From assembly GCF_025822765.1 (NCBI RefSeq), contig NZ_JACKUK010000041.1:1-64000 (forward strand): a stretch of DNA of 64,000 nt, given 5' to 3'. The position numbers and the translations under genes were made by a program. The notes beneath the pieces are model-generated. The model was not told where the DNA came from and searched no databases. It saw nothing but the letters and a program-made list of their open reading frames with translations. Source of the stretch: Mycobacterium barrassiae (GTDB taxonomy: Bacteria; Actinomycetota; Actinomycetes; Mycobacteriales; Mycobacteriaceae). The first letter of the stretch is position 1; every line of letters starts with the position of its first letter. Shown here in pieces: positions 1-11,005 of the stretch.

Positions 1-118
1 ACCAAGCACCCACAGGAGAGCCGGCGACACAGCGCCGGAAACCAACCACGGTCAAACACCCCCGGCCACCAGACAAGCTCAGACACCCCGTTCCGAGCTC
101 ACTCACGAAAGATCGAGG

Positions 119-1246
119 CTAGAGCAGCTCGGCCAATCGCGCGGCCTGCGTCGTCCATTGCCAGTTGTCGACCACCCAGCGCCGGCCCGCCGCACCCATC
201 CGCGTCGCCCGGTCCGGGTCGGCGAGCAGGTCGCCGACGGCCGCCGCGATGTCGCCGACGTCCCAGCCGTCGACCACCAGGCCGGTCTCGTTCTCCAGCA
301 CGGTTTCCGGGGCCCCACCGGAGCGTCCGGCCACCACCGGCACTCCCGAGGCGGACGCTTCCAGGTAGACGATGCCCAGCCCTTCGACGTCGAGGCCCGC
401 GCCACGGGTTCGGCACGGCATCGCGAACACGTCGGCCATCGCGTGGTGGGCGGGCAGTTCGTCGCCCGGCACACCGTCGGTGAACACCACGTCGTCGGAC
501 ACCCCGAAGCTGTGCGCCAGGCGATGTAACGACGATCGGTAGGGGCCGCCGCCGACGATCACCAGCGCGGCGCCCGGGACGCGTTCCCGTATCGCGGGCA
601 GCGCGCGGATCAACATGTCCTGGCCCTTGCGTGGCACCAGGCGGGACAGGCACACCACGACCGGCCGACTCCCCAGCCCGTAGCGGGCGCGCATCGCCGC
701 GCGTGCCACCTCGTCCGGCGCGAACCTGTCGGTGTCGACGCCGGGCGGCAGGTGTTCGAGCGCGGCGCGCGGACCGAACGCCGACGCGAACCGCCCTCTG
801 GTGTAGCGGCTGACGTACGTCACCGCGTCCGTACCGGTTCCGATGCGGCGCAAGGCAGTTCGCGCCAGCGGCAGCATCGACCAGCCCACCTCGTGGCCGT
901 GTGTACTCGCGATCACCCGGCCGGCGCCGGCCTTGCGCGCCAGCGGCGCCATCAGCGCCAACGGTGCGGCCGCCCCGAACCACACGGTCTCGGCATTGTG
1001 GCGTTCGATGAGCTCTCGCATCCGCCCGGCGACGGACGGTTCGGGCAGCATCAGCGTGCCAGGGTGCCGCACCACCTCGTATTTGGCGGCCCGGTCGAAC
1101 TCTTCGGCCCCCTTCCACTTCGGCGCGTACACCGTCAGCGTGTGGGCGCCCGCTTCGACCAGATGGTCCACCAGCTCCTGCAGATATGACTGGATGCCAC
1201 CGCGTCGCGGCGGAAAATCGTTGGTGACCAACAGGACCCGAGTCAT
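119..1246 (-). CDS. pimB: GDP-mannose-dependent alpha-mannosyltransferase PimB'
   Basis: A GT4 (GT-B fold) glycosyltransferase of 375 residues. The start MTRVLLVTNDFPPRRGG and the donor-site region GLDVEGLGIVYLEASASG match mycobacterial PimB' (Rv2188c), which adds the second mannose to phosphatidylinositol mannoside on the cytoplasmic face of the membrane. The frame stays open for 106 codons upstream, but that part is unlike the family. The ATG at 1244-1246 gives the family N-terminus and overlaps the upstream gene's stop as ATGA, so translation is probably coupled. Length is close to the M. tuberculosis protein. Assignment by recognition of the family; not tested by alignment. Confidence 0.9.
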   Translation of the reverse strand: MTRVLLVTNDFPPRRGGIQSYLQELVDHLVEAGAHTLTVYAPKWKGAEEFDRAAKYEVVRHPGTLMLPEPSVAGRMRELIERHNAETVWFGAAAPLALMAPLARKAGAGRVIASTHGHEVGWSMLPLARTALRRIGTGTDAVTYVSRYTRGRFASAFGPRAALEHLPPGVDTDRFAPDEVARAAMRARYGLGSRPVVVCLSRLVPRKGQDMLIRALPAIRERVPGAALVIVGGGPYRSSLHRLAHSFGVSDDVVFTDGVPGDELPAHHAMADVFAMPCRTRGAGLDVEGLGIVYLEASASGVPVVAGRSGGAPETVLENETGLVVDGWDVGDIAAAVGDLLADPDRATRMGAAGRRWVVDNWQWTTQAARLAELL

Positions 1247-2073
1247 CGCCCGCCAGCCTCCGCCCACTGCCGCCATGCGGCCAGCAGATTGTCGACATCG
1301 GTTCCCAGGGTGTCCCGCACCGCGAGGCCGAGATCGGGATGGCCGTGTCCGCACGCCCGAAGGTAGAGCGCGCGCAGAGCGGGCTTCCCGTACGTGTCGG
1401 CCACGAATCGACTGAACCACCAGGCGCGGTCGTAGGCCAGCGAGCGCTCGGGTCCACTCAACTCGGCGTCGGTGGGAAGTCCCCGCTTGATCAACGCGGC
1501 CGCGTTCTCCGGCAGCGGTGTCGGCGGGCGAGCGACGAAGTCGGCGACCGCTTCGGTGAGCCACTGCGGCGCATCGGATGCGGTCTCGGCGCGCGCGCCG
1601 TAGTGGAAAAGCTCGTGGCGCAGGACGATTCGCAGCGCGGCGTCGTCCATTTGTGAGGCTCCGGGGGCGAACATGATGCGCTCGCCGGTGGTCGTGGCGG
1701 CGGTGTGGGCGTCGCCGCCGCCCACCGCAGCGAACTGGGCGTCCGTGCCCGCGGCCACGATGACGATCTCGCGCGGCCAGTCAGCGCCCCAGAACGCGGT
1801 GACGGCGTCGGCGGCATCGTCGAGTTGCCGCGAGATCCGGTGCAGCAGCGGCGCCGTGTGCCCGCCGAGACCGATCAGCCGCACAGTCCGACCGTCCCGC
1901 AGCGTCTGCGAGGTCGACGCCGACGTGGGTATGGTCAGCGATGCAGGCGTGGCGATCGGCGGGCCGGAGGGCGCGGATCCGGTGCCGCCCACGAGAAAGA
2001 GGGCGGTGATGAGTTCGGCGATCAACAACGCGGCGAGCGTGGTTCTGCTCTTCGCGCGCGAGCGTCGGTCCAC
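1243..2073 (-). CDS. Membrane-anchored putative zinc metalloprotease (Rv2189c-like)
   Basis: A protein of 276 residues with a GTG start and one N-terminal hydrophobic segment (about residues 13-32), which suggests a membrane anchor or signal sequence. About two thirds along it carries HELFH, an HExxH zinc-binding motif, followed by WLTEAVADFVA, where the glutamate could be the third ligand of a gluzincin-like site. The position upstream of pimB', with a 4-base overlap, matches Rv2189c, which has no established function that I know of. The protease call rests on the motif alone; substrate and activity are unknown. Confidence 0.75.
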   Translation of the reverse strand: MDRRSRAKSRTTLAALLIAELITALFLVGGTGSAPSGPPIATPASLTIPTSASTSQTLRDGRTVRLIGLGGHTAPLLHRISRQLDDAADAVTAFWGADWPREIVIVAAGTDAQFAAVGGGDAHTAATTTGERIMFAPGASQMDDAALRIVLRHELFHYGARAETASDAPQWLTEAVADFVARPPTPLPENAAALIKRGLPTDAELSGPERSLAYDRAWWFSRFVADTYGKPALRALYLRACGHGHPDLGLAVRDTLGTDVDNLLAAWRQWAEAGGR

Positions 2074-2099
2074 TCCCCGCAGGCGCGGTTGCTGGACGG

Positions 2100-3260
2100 T
2101 CAGTAGCGGCGAACGTTGTAGATCGGCGCGTTGTCCACGGGGGCGACGCGCACCGGAGTGCCGTATGTCGACGCGTGCACCATCATTCCGTTGCCGATGT
2201 AGATGGCGGAGTGCGATGCGTCGGAGTAGTAGTTGACGACGTCACCGGGCTGCATCTGGTCGAGCGACACCGGAGATCCGCCGCTGGCCAGCGCCTGGCT
2301 GGAGTGCGGCAGTGAGATGCCGGCCTGCTGGAACGCCCACATCACGAGGCCGGAGCAGTCGAATGCGTTCGGGCCTGAGCCGCCCCACGAGTACGGCGAG
2401 CCGATGCGGCTCAGCGCGGCCTGGATGACGGTGGGGCCGTGACCGCCGGGCGCGGGAGCCATATCGCCTGGCGGTATGGCACCGGGAGGCTGCGGCGGCT
2501 GACCGACCCCGGGAGGTGCGGCCGCCAGGATCGCGGGGTCGTTCGGCTGCGGAGCACCCGGCGGGGGTGGCGGGGCCGCTGCCGGAACCGGCGGGACGGG
2601 TGGGATGGCGGCAAGCGCTTCGCGCTGCTGGGGCGTGAGGGCCTCGTACTGCGACTTGACGATCGCGATCTCGACCTGCAGCTTGCTCTGCTTGGACTGC
2701 AGGTCCGCGCGCACCGCGGCGGCCTGCTCGGCCGCGGTCTTCGCCTCGGCCGCCGACTTGGCAGACGCCGCCTCGGCAGCGGCGGCCTGCGCCCCGGCCT
2801 CGCGGTAGCTCTTCATCTGCGCCGATATCTGAGCGCCCATCACCCGCTGGATCGACATCCGCTCGATCAGGCCCTGCGGCGACGAGGCGGTCAGCAGCGC
2901 ACTGAAGCCGTCCGGCCGGCCACCCATATATTGCGCGGCGGCGATGTTGTTGACCTGGGACTGGAACGACTCCAGTTTCGATTTGGCAGCTTCCAGCGCG
3001 CGGGCGTCGTCGGCGTGCTTGGCCTCGGCGGCCTTTTGAACGCCCAGCTTCTTGTCGAGATCCAGCTGCGCGGAATGCATGGCCTCGGTGGTTTGTTCGG
3101 CCTGCCGTGACAATTCATTGAGCTTCGCAAGCGCGTCGTCGGCGGGATCGGCCTGCACGTTCGCCGCGAGAAGTCCCCCGAACAGCAAAACTCCAGCTAT
3201 CGCACTGATCGCGGGTCGCTTAAGGACACGAATGAACCAATGCGTGCGGTCGAGCCTCAA
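2100..3260 (-). CDS. ripC: Peptidoglycan endopeptidase RipC, NlpC/P60 family
   Basis: A 386-residue exported protein with an N-terminal hydrophobic segment (about 15-35), a long Ala/Gln/Lys/Glu-rich coiled coil (about 40-210), a Pro-rich linker (about 215-270) and a C-terminal NlpC/P60 domain. The catalytic Cys lies in AFDCSGLVMW and the His in ASHSAIYIG. This layout matches Rv2190c (RipC), a peptidoglycan hydrolase; by analogy with RipA-type proteins the coiled coil may hold the enzyme inactive until a partner such as FtsEX engages it, which is known for the family and not visible here. The start is a TTG preceded by AAGGA 9 bases upstream. A gap of 26 bases separates it from the next gene on the same strand. 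Confidence 0.9.
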   Translation of the reverse strand: MRLDRTHWFIRVLKRPAISAIAGVLLFGGLLAANVQADPADDALAKLNELSRQAEQTTEAMHSAQLDLDKKLGVQKAAEAKHADDARALEAAKSKLESFQSQVNNIAAAQYMGGRPDGFSALLTASSPQGLIERMSIQRVMGAQISAQMKSYREAGAQAAAAEAASAKSAAEAKTAAEQAAAVRADLQSKQSKLQVEIAIVKSQYEALTPQQREALAAIPPVPPVPAAAPPPPPGAPQPNDPAILAAAPPGVGQPPQPPGAIPPGDMAPAPGGHGPTVIQAALSRIGSPYSWGGSGPNAFDCSGLVMWAFQQAGISLPHSSQALASGGSPVSLDQMQPGDVVNYYSDASHSAIYIGNGMMVHASTYGTPVRVAPVDNAPIYNVRRY

Positions 3261-3415
3261 GATTTTGCGTCCTTACAACTGCCGAAACGAAGCCGTGTCG
3301 AGCTGCTTTAGGTCTCAGATAGGTTACGAAACGGCATCGCCCTTGTCCAACAGGAGACGTAAATTTAACAGTCGGCCCGAAAGTCGATAACGACCGCCCT
3401 CACCGGGGCGTGTCC

Positions 3416-3643
3416 TCACGCGACGCCGGAGTTATTGCCGCGGTGGATCGGAACGAGACGAAGCCGCGGTGCCAAGCCCACGTCAGCGAGCACCTCGAGC
3501 GCTCGGCGCTCATCGTCCAGCAAAGTTTCCGGCACGCCGAGCAACACGCTGACAACACAGTCTTCACAGCCGGGCCCCCGCACGGCGCAGTCGTCGCAGT
3601 CGATGGTGACCGTGCCCGAGTCGGGCGGTTCGTCGTATGTCAT
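3416..3643 (-). CDS. Small double-CxxC protein, unknown function
   Basis: A 75-residue acidic protein. It has two CxxC pairs (Cys16/Cys19 and Cys26/Cys29) within CDDCAVRGPGCEDC, a layout that could bind zinc or iron. An AGGAGG ribosome-binding site lies 8 bases upstream of the ATG, one of the strongest in the window, which supports real expression. It is divergent from the exonuclease/GIY-YIG gene. I have seen similar short cysteine-rich proteins in other actinobacteria at this place but know no function for them. No membrane segment or signal peptide is visible. Confidence 0.75.
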   Translation of the reverse strand: MTYDEPPDSGTVTIDCDDCAVRGPGCEDCVVSVLLGVPETLLDDERRALEVLADVGLAPRLRLVPIHRGNNSGVA

Positions 3644-3753
3644 TTCGCAGTCCTCCTGCTTGATGTTGTCCGCACGGTATCGAGAGCCACCGACAAGTCA
3701 TTTCCCTCGGCGTGGCAACCCATCGCCTGCCGCTGGTTGTCGGTCCAGTTCCC

Positions 3754-3759
3754 TACGGT
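3754..3759 (+). promoter_or_regulatory. Candidate leaderless -10 box (exonuclease/GIY-YIG gene)
   Basis: TACGGT ends 6 bases before the ATG at 3766. No Shine-Dalgarno sequence precedes the ATG. This spacing fits a transcript that begins at the start codon, and it supports 3766 over a possible start at 3712. Confidence 0.5.
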
Positions 3760-3765
3760 CAGCGC

Positions 3766-5619
3766 ATGGGCCAGCTGAGCTTCGCTGATGTCGATCCGCT
3801 GGCCGACCTCACATTGCGGGAGACCACCTTCGTCGTCGTCGACCTGGAGACCACGGGCGGCCGGGCCAGCGGCGAGAACCACGACGCCATCACCGAGATC
3901 GGCGCCGTCAAGGTGCGCGGCGGCGAGGTATTGGGAGAGCTGGCCACCCTGGTGGATCCCGGGCGCAGCATTCCGCCGCAGATCGTCGCGCTGACCGGCA
4001 TCACCACCGCAATGGTGTGCGATGCGCCCAGGATCGAGTCGGTGCTGCCGTCGTTCCTCGAGTTCGCCCGCGGCGCCGTGCTGGTCGCCCACAACGCGGG
4101 TTTCGACATCGGGTTCCTGCGGGCGGCCGCCGAACGCGCGGACATCGCGTGGCCGCGACCGCCTGTGCTGTGCACCGTGCGCCTGGCGCGTCGGGTTCTC
4201 ACCCGCGACGAGGCGCCCAGCGTGCGGCTGTCGGCGCTGGCCCGGCTGTTCGACGCGTCGACCACCCCCACCCACCGCGCCCTCGACGACGCCCGCGCGA
4301 CCGTCGACGTACTGCACGGGCTCATCGAGCGCGTCGGCAACCAGGGTGTGCACACCTATCCCGAGCTGCGCGCGTACCTGCCCGACGTGTCCCCCGCCCA
4401 GCGCCGCAACCGGCAGCTCGCCGCCTCGCTTCCCCACCGGCCCGGCGTCTACCTGTTTCGTGGACCCGCGTCGGAGGTGCTCTACGTCGGGACCGCTGTC
4501 GACCTGCGTCGTCGCGTCAATCAGTACTTCAACGGTGCCGACCCGCGCACCCGGATCAAGGAGATGGCCTCGCTGGCCACCGCGGTCGACCACGTCGAGT
4601 GCGCCCATGACCTGGAGGCCGGCGTGCGGGAACTGCGGCTGCTCGCCGCGCACGCCCCGCCGTACAACCGCCGCTCGAAGTTTCCCCACCGGTGGTGGTG
4701 GGTGGTGTTGACCGACGAGCCGTTTCCGCGATTCTCCGCGGTGCGGTCACCGAAACACGACCACGCGATCGGGCCGTTTCGGTCCCGCGCCGACGCCGTG
4801 CAGACGGCGGAGCTGTTGGCCCGGTTCACCGGGGTGCGGACGTGTGCAGCGCGGCTCGGCCGGTCCGCGCTGCACGGTCCGCGGTGCCCTGAGCGCGAAG
4901 TCTCGCCGTGCCCCGCCCCGCGCGACATCGGCGCCGTCGAGTACGCCTCGGCGCCGCAACGCGCCAGGGACCTGATCGCGGGCGCCGACAGCCGGGTCCT
5001 CTCGGATGTGTTGTCGCACATCACCGATCTGGCGGACCGCGGCCGCTACGAAACCGCGGCGCGGTTGCGCGATCACGCCACCACCGCCATCGACGTGCTG
5101 TGGCGCGGTCAGCGGTTACGCGCGCTGGCCGACGTCAGCGAGTTGGTTGCGGCCCGCCCTGACGGGTCGGGCGGTTGGTCTCTCGCGGTGATCCGCCACG
5201 GGCAGCTGGCGGCCGCGGGGAACGCACCGCGAGGCGTTCCGCCGATGCCGGTGGTCGATGCGATATGCGCTGGCGCACAAGCGGTTCTGCCTTCGGAGGC
5301 GCCGCTCGGCGGTGCACTCGTCGAAGAGACCGCGCTCATTGCGCGCTGGCTCGCTCAGCCGGGCGTGCGGATCGTGCGCGCCGAATCCGGCTACGCCTCA
5401 CCGGCGGGCGCTGCGGGCCGGTTCGCAGACTGGGCCTCGGCGGCGCGCTCGGCGCGGGTCGCAGCCGAACAACTCGCCGAGATCCGGTCCGACTCAGAGC
5501 TTCTGGCCGAACCCCACCCAACGCGCGAGCAACTTTTCCGCGGCACCGGAGTCGATGGTCTCGGCGGCCTTGGCCAGACCCGATTCCCACGCAGGCACCC
5601 ACTTGGCGTCGCTGGCTAG
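3766..5619 (+). CDS. DEDDh exonuclease fused to GIY-YIG/UvrC-like nuclease domain (Rv2191-like)
   Basis: A 617-residue protein in two parts. The N-terminal DnaQ/epsilon-type 3'-5' exonuclease has VVDLETTGG (metal-binding D and E) near residue 20, [10 protein letters not shown], and [14 protein letters not shown], completing the DEDDh set. A GIY-YIG nuclease domain as in the N-terminus of UvrC follows (RPGVYLFRG, then [14 protein letters not shown]), with a further UvrC-like region. This is the actinobacterial fusion typified by Rv2191; a role in DNA repair is inferred. The start at 3766 is preferred because of the upstream TACGGT box. The reading frame continues 126 bases into the 3' end of trpD on the opposite strand. 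Confidence 0.85.
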   Translation: MGQLSFADVDPLADLTLRETTFVVVDLETTGGRASGENHDAITEIGAVKVRGGEVLGELATLVDPGRSIPPQIVALTGITTAMVCDAPRIESVLPSFLEFARGAVLVAHNAGFDIGFLRAAAERADIAWPRPPVLCTVRLARRVLTRDEAPSVRLSALARLFDASTTPTHRALDDARATVDVLHGLIERVGNQGVHTYPELRAYLPDVSPAQRRNRQLAASLPHRPGVYLFRGPASEVLYVGTAVDLRRRVNQYFNGADPRTRIKEMASLATAVDHVECAHDLEAGVRELRLLAAHAPPYNRRSKFPHRWWWVVLTDEPFPRFSAVRSPKHDHAIGPFRSRADAVQTAELLARFTGVRTCAARLGRSALHGPRCPEREVSPCPAPRDIGAVEYASAPQRARDLIAGADSRVLSDVLSHITDLADRGRYETAARLRDHATTAIDVLWRGQRLRALADVSELVAARPDGSGGWSLAVIRHGQLAAAGNAPRGVPPMPVVDAICAGAQAVLPSEAPLGGALVEETALIARWLAQPGVRIVRAESGYASPAGAAGRFADWASAARSARVAAEQLAEIRSDSELLAEPHPTREQLFRGTGVDGLGGLGQTRFPRRHPLGVAG

Positions 5620-6552
5620 CCCGGCGTGGGCCACCAGCGCCCCGGCCGCGTTGAGCACCACCGCGTCCCGCACGGCTCCCTTTGCCCCACCGAGCACTTC
5701 GCGCACCGATGCGGCGTTCGCCTCCGCGTCGCCGCCGACCAGTTCCGACAGTTCGGCGCGGGCGAACCCGAACGCCAACGGGTCGAAGGTCAACTTTTCG
5801 ACGGTGCCCGCCTGAACGCGCCAGATGGTGCTCGTCGTGGTGGTCGTGAGTTCGTCGAGGCCGTCATCGCCATGCACCACCAGGACGCTGGACCGGCGCG
5901 AGGCGAACACACCCGCCATCACCTCGGCCAGCTCCGCCCATGCACAACCGATCAGACCGGCCCGCGGCGACGCCGGATTCGTCAGCGGGCCAAGCAGATT
6001 GAACACCGTCGGGACGCCGATCTCGCGACGCACCGCCCCGGCATGCCGATACGACGGGTGGAACTGCGGCGCGAAGCAGAAGCCGATGCCGACCTCGGCC
6101 ACACAGCGCGCGACGTCCTCGGGGCCGAGGTCGATACGCACCCCGAGCGCCTCGAGCGTGTCGGCGCCACCCGACAGCGACGACGCGGCCCGGTTGCCGT
6201 GTTTGACCACCGGCACCCCGGCGGCGGCCACCACGATCGCCGCCATCGTGGACAGGTTCACGGTGTTGGAACCGTCGCCCCCGGTGCCGACCACGTCGAC
6301 GGTCTCGATGCCGATCGTCTCGGTCGGGACGCGCCGCGCATGTTTGAGCATGGTGTCGGCCAACTCGGCGACCTCTGCGGGCGTCGGGCGCTTCATCTTC
6401 ATCGACACGCCGAAGGCGGCGATCTGTGCCGGCGTGGCCGTGCCGGTCATGATCTGGTCCATCGCCCAGCTGGCTTGTCCCGGCGCAAGCGCCTGACCTG
6501 TGGTTAAGCGGCCGAGGATCTGCGGCCACGTGGGCGAGTCACCGGAAGTCAC
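5494..6552 (-). CDS. trpD: Anthranilate phosphoribosyltransferase
   Basis: A 352-residue TrpD. It transfers the phosphoribosyl group of PRPP to anthranilate in tryptophan synthesis. The PRPP-binding loop [13 protein letters not shown] begins at residue 89, and [15 protein letters not shown] follows. The C-terminus [13 protein letters not shown] is typical of mycobacterial TrpD, which argues that the protein really ends at 5494 and therefore overlaps the convergent gene. The start is a GTG with a CATAAT hexamer 6 bases upstream. As in M. tuberculosis, it stands apart from the main trp cluster and is divergent from ctaE. Confidence 0.95.
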   Translation of the reverse strand: MTSGDSPTWPQILGRLTTGQALAPGQASWAMDQIMTGTATPAQIAAFGVSMKMKRPTPAEVAELADTMLKHARRVPTETIGIETVDVVGTGGDGSNTVNLSTMAAIVVAAAGVPVVKHGNRAASSLSGGADTLEALGVRIDLGPEDVARCVAEVGIGFCFAPQFHPSYRHAGAVRREIGVPTVFNLLGPLTNPASPRAGLIGCAWAELAEVMAGVFASRRSSVLVVHGDDGLDELTTTTTSTIWRVQAGTVEKLTFDPLAFGFARAELSELVGGDAEANAASVREVLGGAKGAVRDAVVLNAAGALVAHAGLASDAKWVPAWESGLAKAAETIDSGAAEKLLARWVGFGQKL

Positions 6553-6558
6553 GCGCTG

Positions 6559-6564
6559 ATTATG
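6559..6564 (-). promoter_or_regulatory. Candidate leaderless -10 box (trpD)
   Basis: On the minus strand CATAAT ends 6 bases before the GTG start at 6552, with no Shine-Dalgarno sequence, so a leaderless trpD mRNA is likely. The divergent ctaE promoter lies within the same 67-base interval. Confidence 0.55.
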
Positions 6565-6565
6565 A

Positions 6566-7275
<710 letters not shown>

Positions 7276-7290
7276 AAGAGAAGGGGTTCG

Positions 7291-8124
7291 ATGACCGAGA
7301 AGGCCACCGAAACCGGCAAAGCGACAGTGAAGCGTCGTCGCCTGCGCCGCCGACTGTCAGCAGCCATGCTCCTGCTCCTCGGGCTGGGGCTTGCCGGCGG
7401 CCTGGCCGCCACGCTGACGCCGACGCCCCAGGTCGCTGTTGCCGACGAGTCCCAGTCGGCGTTGTTGCGCACCGGCAAGGAGCTGTTCGACACGTCGTGC
7501 GTCACCTGCCACGGCGCGAACCTGCAGGGTGTGGCCGATCGCGGGCCCAGCCTCATCGGCGTCGGCGAGGCCGCCGTGTACTTCCAGGTGTCCACCGGCC
7601 GCATGCCCGCCATGCGCGGTGAGGCCCAGGCCCCGCAGAAGCCCCCGCAGTTCGACGAGGCGCAGATCGACGCGATCGGCGCGTACGTGCAGGCCAACGG
7701 CGGCGGACCCGTCGTCCCGCGCGACGAGAACGGCGCCATCGCCAACGAATCCCTGCTGGGCAATGACGTCGCCCGCGGCGGCGATCTGTTCCGGCTCAAC
7801 TGCTCGTCATGCCACAACTTCACCGGCAAGGGTGGCGCATTGTCGTCCGGCAAGTACGCACCCGACCTGTCCGGGGCCAACCCGGCGCAGATCTACACCG
7901 CGATGCTGACCGGACCGCAGAACATGCCCAAGTTCTCCGACCGGCAGCTGACGCCGGAAGAGAAGAAGGACATCGTCGCCTACGTCCGGATGGCCACCAC
8001 GGCCCCTGACCCCGGCGGCTACGGCCTTGGCGGCTTCGGACCGACGTCCGAGGGCATGGCGATCTGGATTATCGGCATAGTGGCCGTGGTCGTCGTGGCC
8101 CTGTGGATCGGAGCACGAGCATGA
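7291..8124 (+). CDS. qcrC: Cytochrome bc1 complex diheme cytochrome c subunit
   Basis: A 277-residue diheme cytochrome c. It has an N-terminal membrane segment (about 22-42), two CxxCH heme-binding motifs (Cys70-His74 and Cys171-His175) and a C-terminal transmembrane helix (about 253-274). In actinobacteria this subunit replaces soluble cytochrome c and passes electrons from the Rieske protein to CuA of the oxidase. I chose the ATG at 7291 because AGAAGGGG lies just upstream and the length then matches other mycobacterial QcrC (about 280). The ATG at 7228, which overlaps the ctaE stop, would add 21 residues encoded by the tandem repeat. The stop overlaps the qcrA ATG. Confidence 0.93.
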   Translation: MTEKATETGKATVKRRRLRRRLSAAMLLLLGLGLAGGLAATLTPTPQVAVADESQSALLRTGKELFDTSCVTCHGANLQGVADRGPSLIGVGEAAVYFQVSTGRMPAMRGEAQAPQKPPQFDEAQIDAIGAYVQANGGGPVVPRDENGAIANESLLGNDVARGGDLFRLNCSSCHNFTGKGGALSSGKYAPDLSGANPAQIYTAMLTGPQNMPKFSDRQLTPEEKKDIVAYVRMATTAPDPGGYGLGGFGPTSEGMAIWIIGIVAVVVVALWIGARA

Positions 8125-9314
8125 GCGACGGTGAAGTGAAGGGAACCGACACCCCGGGCCAGCAGGGCGTGCCTGGACAGCCGACCGACGCCGAACTCGC
8201 CGCGATGTCGCGTGAGGAGCTCCTGGAACTCGGCGGCAAGCTCGACGGTGTCGAGATCGTCTACAAGGACGACCGGTGGCCCGTCGCCGGCACCAAGGCC
8301 GAGAAGCGCGCCGAGCGGCTCGTCGCGTACTGGCTTATGCTGGGCGGCCTTTCGGGCCTGGCCCTGCTCGTGGTCTTCATCTTCTGGCCGTGGGAGTACA
8401 GGAGCGGAGCCGACCCCGACCATCTCTGGTACGACCTCGCCACACCGCTGTACGGGTTGACGTTCGGGCTCTCGATCCTGGCCATCGGCGTCGGGGCGGT
8501 GCTGTATCAGAAGAAGTTCATCCCCCAGGAGATTTCGATCCAGGAGCGCCATGACGGCAGCTCCCCCGAGATCCAGCGGAAAACGGTCGTCGCGAACCTC
8601 TCCGATGCGCTGGAGTCATCGACCATCAAGCGGCGCAAGCTGATTGGTCTGTCGCTCGGGGCGGGGCTCGGCGCGTTCGGTCTCGGCACGCTGGTGGCGT
8701 TCGCGGGTGGCCTCGTCAAGAACCCGTGGAAGCCGGTCGTGCAGACCGCCGAGGGCAAGAAGGCCGTGCTGTGGACCTCCGGATGGACTCCGCGCTACCC
8801 CGGCGAGACCATCTACCTCGCCCGTGCCACCGGCAACGGCACCTACGCCAAGATGCGCCCCGAGGACATCGATGCCGGTGGCATGGAAACGGTCTTCCCG
8901 TGGCGGGAGTCCGACGGCGACGGCACGACCGTCGAGTCACACCACCGGCTCTCCGAGATCACGATGGGCGTGCGTAACCCCGTCATGCTGATCCGTATCA
9001 AGCCGGTCGACATGCCGCGGGTGGTCAAGCGGAAGAACCAGGAGAGCTTCAACTTCGGCGACCTGTTCGCGTACACCAAGGTGTGCTCGCACCTCGGTTG
9101 CCCGTCGTCGCTCTACGAGCAGCAGACCTACCGCATCCTCTGCCCGTGCCACCAGTCGCAGTTCGATGCGCTGCATTTTGCGAAACCCATATTCGGTCCG
9201 GCTGCGCGCGCGCTGGCGCAGTTGCCCATCACCATTGATCAGGATGGATACCTGGTCGCCAACGGCGACTTCATCCAGCCCGTCGGCCCGGCATTCTGGG
9301 AGCAAACAAATTGA
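8121..9314 (+). CDS. qcrA: Cytochrome bc1 complex Rieske iron-sulfur subunit
   Basis: A 397-residue Rieske protein. It has the long actinobacterial N-terminus with three membrane helices (about 67-90, 108-128 and 172-196) and a C-terminal [2Fe-2S] domain. The cluster ligands are in CSHLGC (Cys322, His324, with Cys327) and CPCH (Cys341, Cys343, His344). It accepts electrons from menaquinol at the Qo site of QcrB and passes them to QcrC. The start is the ATG at 8121, in an ATGA overlap with qcrC. The protein ends in a TTGA overlap with qcrB. Confidence 0.95.
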   Translation: MSDGEVKGTDTPGQQGVPGQPTDAELAAMSREELLELGGKLDGVEIVYKDDRWPVAGTKAEKRAERLVAYWLMLGGLSGLALLVVFIFWPWEYRSGADPDHLWYDLATPLYGLTFGLSILAIGVGAVLYQKKFIPQEISIQERHDGSSPEIQRKTVVANLSDALESSTIKRRKLIGLSLGAGLGAFGLGTLVAFAGGLVKNPWKPVVQTAEGKKAVLWTSGWTPRYPGETIYLARATGNGTYAKMRPEDIDAGGMETVFPWRESDGDGTTVESHHRLSEITMGVRNPVMLIRIKPVDMPRVVKRKNQESFNFGDLFAYTKVCSHLGCPSSLYEQQTYRILCPCHQSQFDALHFAKPIFGPAARALAQLPITIDQDGYLVANGDFIQPVGPAFWEQTN

Positions 9315-11002
9315 GTCCGAAACTGCCAAAACCCCCGAGCCTGGCCGAGATTGCGGCGGGTCAGGGCAACGCAATCGATTCGCGCTACCACCCGTCGGCG
9401 GCGGTACGCCGGCAGCTGAACAAGGTGTTCCCCACCCACTGGTCGTTCCTGCTGGGTGAGATCGCGCTGTACAGCTTCATCGTGCTGTTGATCACCGGCG
9501 TGTATCTCAGCTTGTTCTTCGACCCGTCGATGGCCGAGATCGTCTACGACGGCGTGTATCAGCCGTTGCGCGGCATCGAGATGTCCAAGGCGTACGCGTC
9601 CACCCTCGACATCAGCTTCGAGGTGCGCGGCGGCCTGTTCGTCCGCCAGGTCCACCACTGGGCGGCACTGTTGTTCGCCGCGTCGATCATGGTGCACCTC
9701 GCCCGCATCTTCTTCACGGGCGCGTTCCGCCGCCCACGCGAGGCGAACTGGGTCATCGGCTCCCTGCTGCTGATTCTGGCGATGTTCGAGGGCTACTTCG
9801 GCTACTCGCTGCCCGACGACCTGCTCTCGGGTATCGGCCTGCGGGCGGCGTTGAGCTCCATCACGCTGGGCATGCCGGTGATCGGCACATGGCTGCACTG
9901 GGCGCTGTTCGGCGGTGACTTCCCCTGCGGCGGCGTGGGATACCAGTGCGCCCAGGACGGCTACTGGCTCCCCCGGATGTACTCACTGCACATCCTGCTT
10001 ATTCCGGGAATCATCCTGGCGCTCATCGGTATTCACCTCGCGCTGGTGTGGTTCCAGAAGCACACCCAGTTCCCCGGCCCCGGACGTACCGAGACCAACG
10101 TCGTCGGTGTGCGGGTCATGCCGGTGTTCGCCGTCAAGTCGGGCGCGTTCTTCGCGATGACGACCGGCATCCTCGGCCTGATGGGCGGTCTGCTGCAGAT
10201 CAACCCAATTTGGCAACTGGGACCGTACAAGCCGTCACACGTGTCGGCAGGCAGCCAGCCGGACTTCTACATGATGTGGACAGAAGGCCTGGCCCGTATC
10301 TTCCCCGCCTGGGAGTTGTACTTCCTCGGCCACACCGTGCCTGCACCGGTCTGGGTCGCGCTGATCATGGGCCTGGTGTTCATGCTGCTGCCCGCGTGGC
10401 CGTTCCTGGAGAAGAAGTTCACCGGCGACGACGCACACCACAATCTGCTGCAGCGTCCGCGAGATGCACCGGTGCGCACCGCAATCGGCGCCATGGCGAT
10501 CGCGTTCTACATGGTGCTGACGCTGTCGGCGATGAACGACGTCATCGCGCTGAAGTTCCACATCTCGCTGAACGCGACGACGTGGATCGGACGTATCGGC
10601 ATGGTCATCGTGCCGGCGATCGTCTACTACATCGCCTACCGGTGGGCCATCGGACTGCAGCGCAGCGACCGCGCGGTGCTCGAGCACGGCATCGAGACCG
10701 GCATCATCAAGCGACTGCCGCACGGTGCCTACATCGAGCTGCACCAGCCGCTCGGCCCGGTCGACGAGCACGGTCACCCAATTCCGTTGGAATACCAGGG
10801 TGCAGCGGTGCCCAAGCGGATGAACAAGCTCGGCTCCGCGGGCGCTCCCGGCTCGGGCAGCTTCCTCACCGCCGACCCGCTGTCGGAGCACGAGGCACTC
10901 GCCGAGGCCGCGCATTCCGCGGAACGCAAGGCGCTCACCGCGCTGCGCGAGCACCAGGACCGCAACGTCACCTCAAACGGCGAGACGAACGGGCATCACT
11001 GA
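9311..11002 (+). CDS. qcrB: Cytochrome bc1 complex cytochrome b subunit, with an unusual cysteine-containing loop
   Basis: A 563-residue cytochrome b. It holds the two b hemes and both quinone sites; heme-ligand histidines lie in [11 protein letters not shown] and in the helix after [10 protein letters not shown]. It starts with a TTG that overlaps the qcrA stop (TTGA), and the following residues ([13 protein letters not shown]) are family-like. It is the target class of telacebec (Q203); the threonine equivalent to Thr313 of M. tuberculosis is Thr324 here. The shift of 11 comes from one extra residue near the N-terminus and about ten in the loop at residues 206-218, which carries two cysteines (Cys206 and Cys213). 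A strong hairpin follows the stop codon. Confidence 0.95.
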   Translation: MSPKLPKPPSLAEIAAGQGNAIDSRYHPSAAVRRQLNKVFPTHWSFLLGEIALYSFIVLLITGVYLSLFFDPSMAEIVYDGVYQPLRGIEMSKAYASTLDISFEVRGGLFVRQVHHWAALLFAASIMVHLARIFFTGAFRRPREANWVIGSLLLILAMFEGYFGYSLPDDLLSGIGLRAALSSITLGMPVIGTWLHWALFGGDFPCGGVGYQCAQDGYWLPRMYSLHILLIPGIILALIGIHLALVWFQKHTQFPGPGRTETNVVGVRVMPVFAVKSGAFFAMTTGILGLMGGLLQINPIWQLGPYKPSHVSAGSQPDFYMMWTEGLARIFPAWELYFLGHTVPAPVWVALIMGLVFMLLPAWPFLEKKFTGDDAHHNLLQRPRDAPVRTAIGAMAIAFYMVLTLSAMNDVIALKFHISLNATTWIGRIGMVIVPAIVYYIAYRWAIGLQRSDRAVLEHGIETGIIKRLPHGAYIELHQPLGPVDEHGHPIPLEYQGAAVPKRMNKLGSAGAPGSGSFLTADPLSEHEALAEAAHSAERKALTALREHQDRNVTSNGETNGHH

Positions 11003-11005
11003 GCG

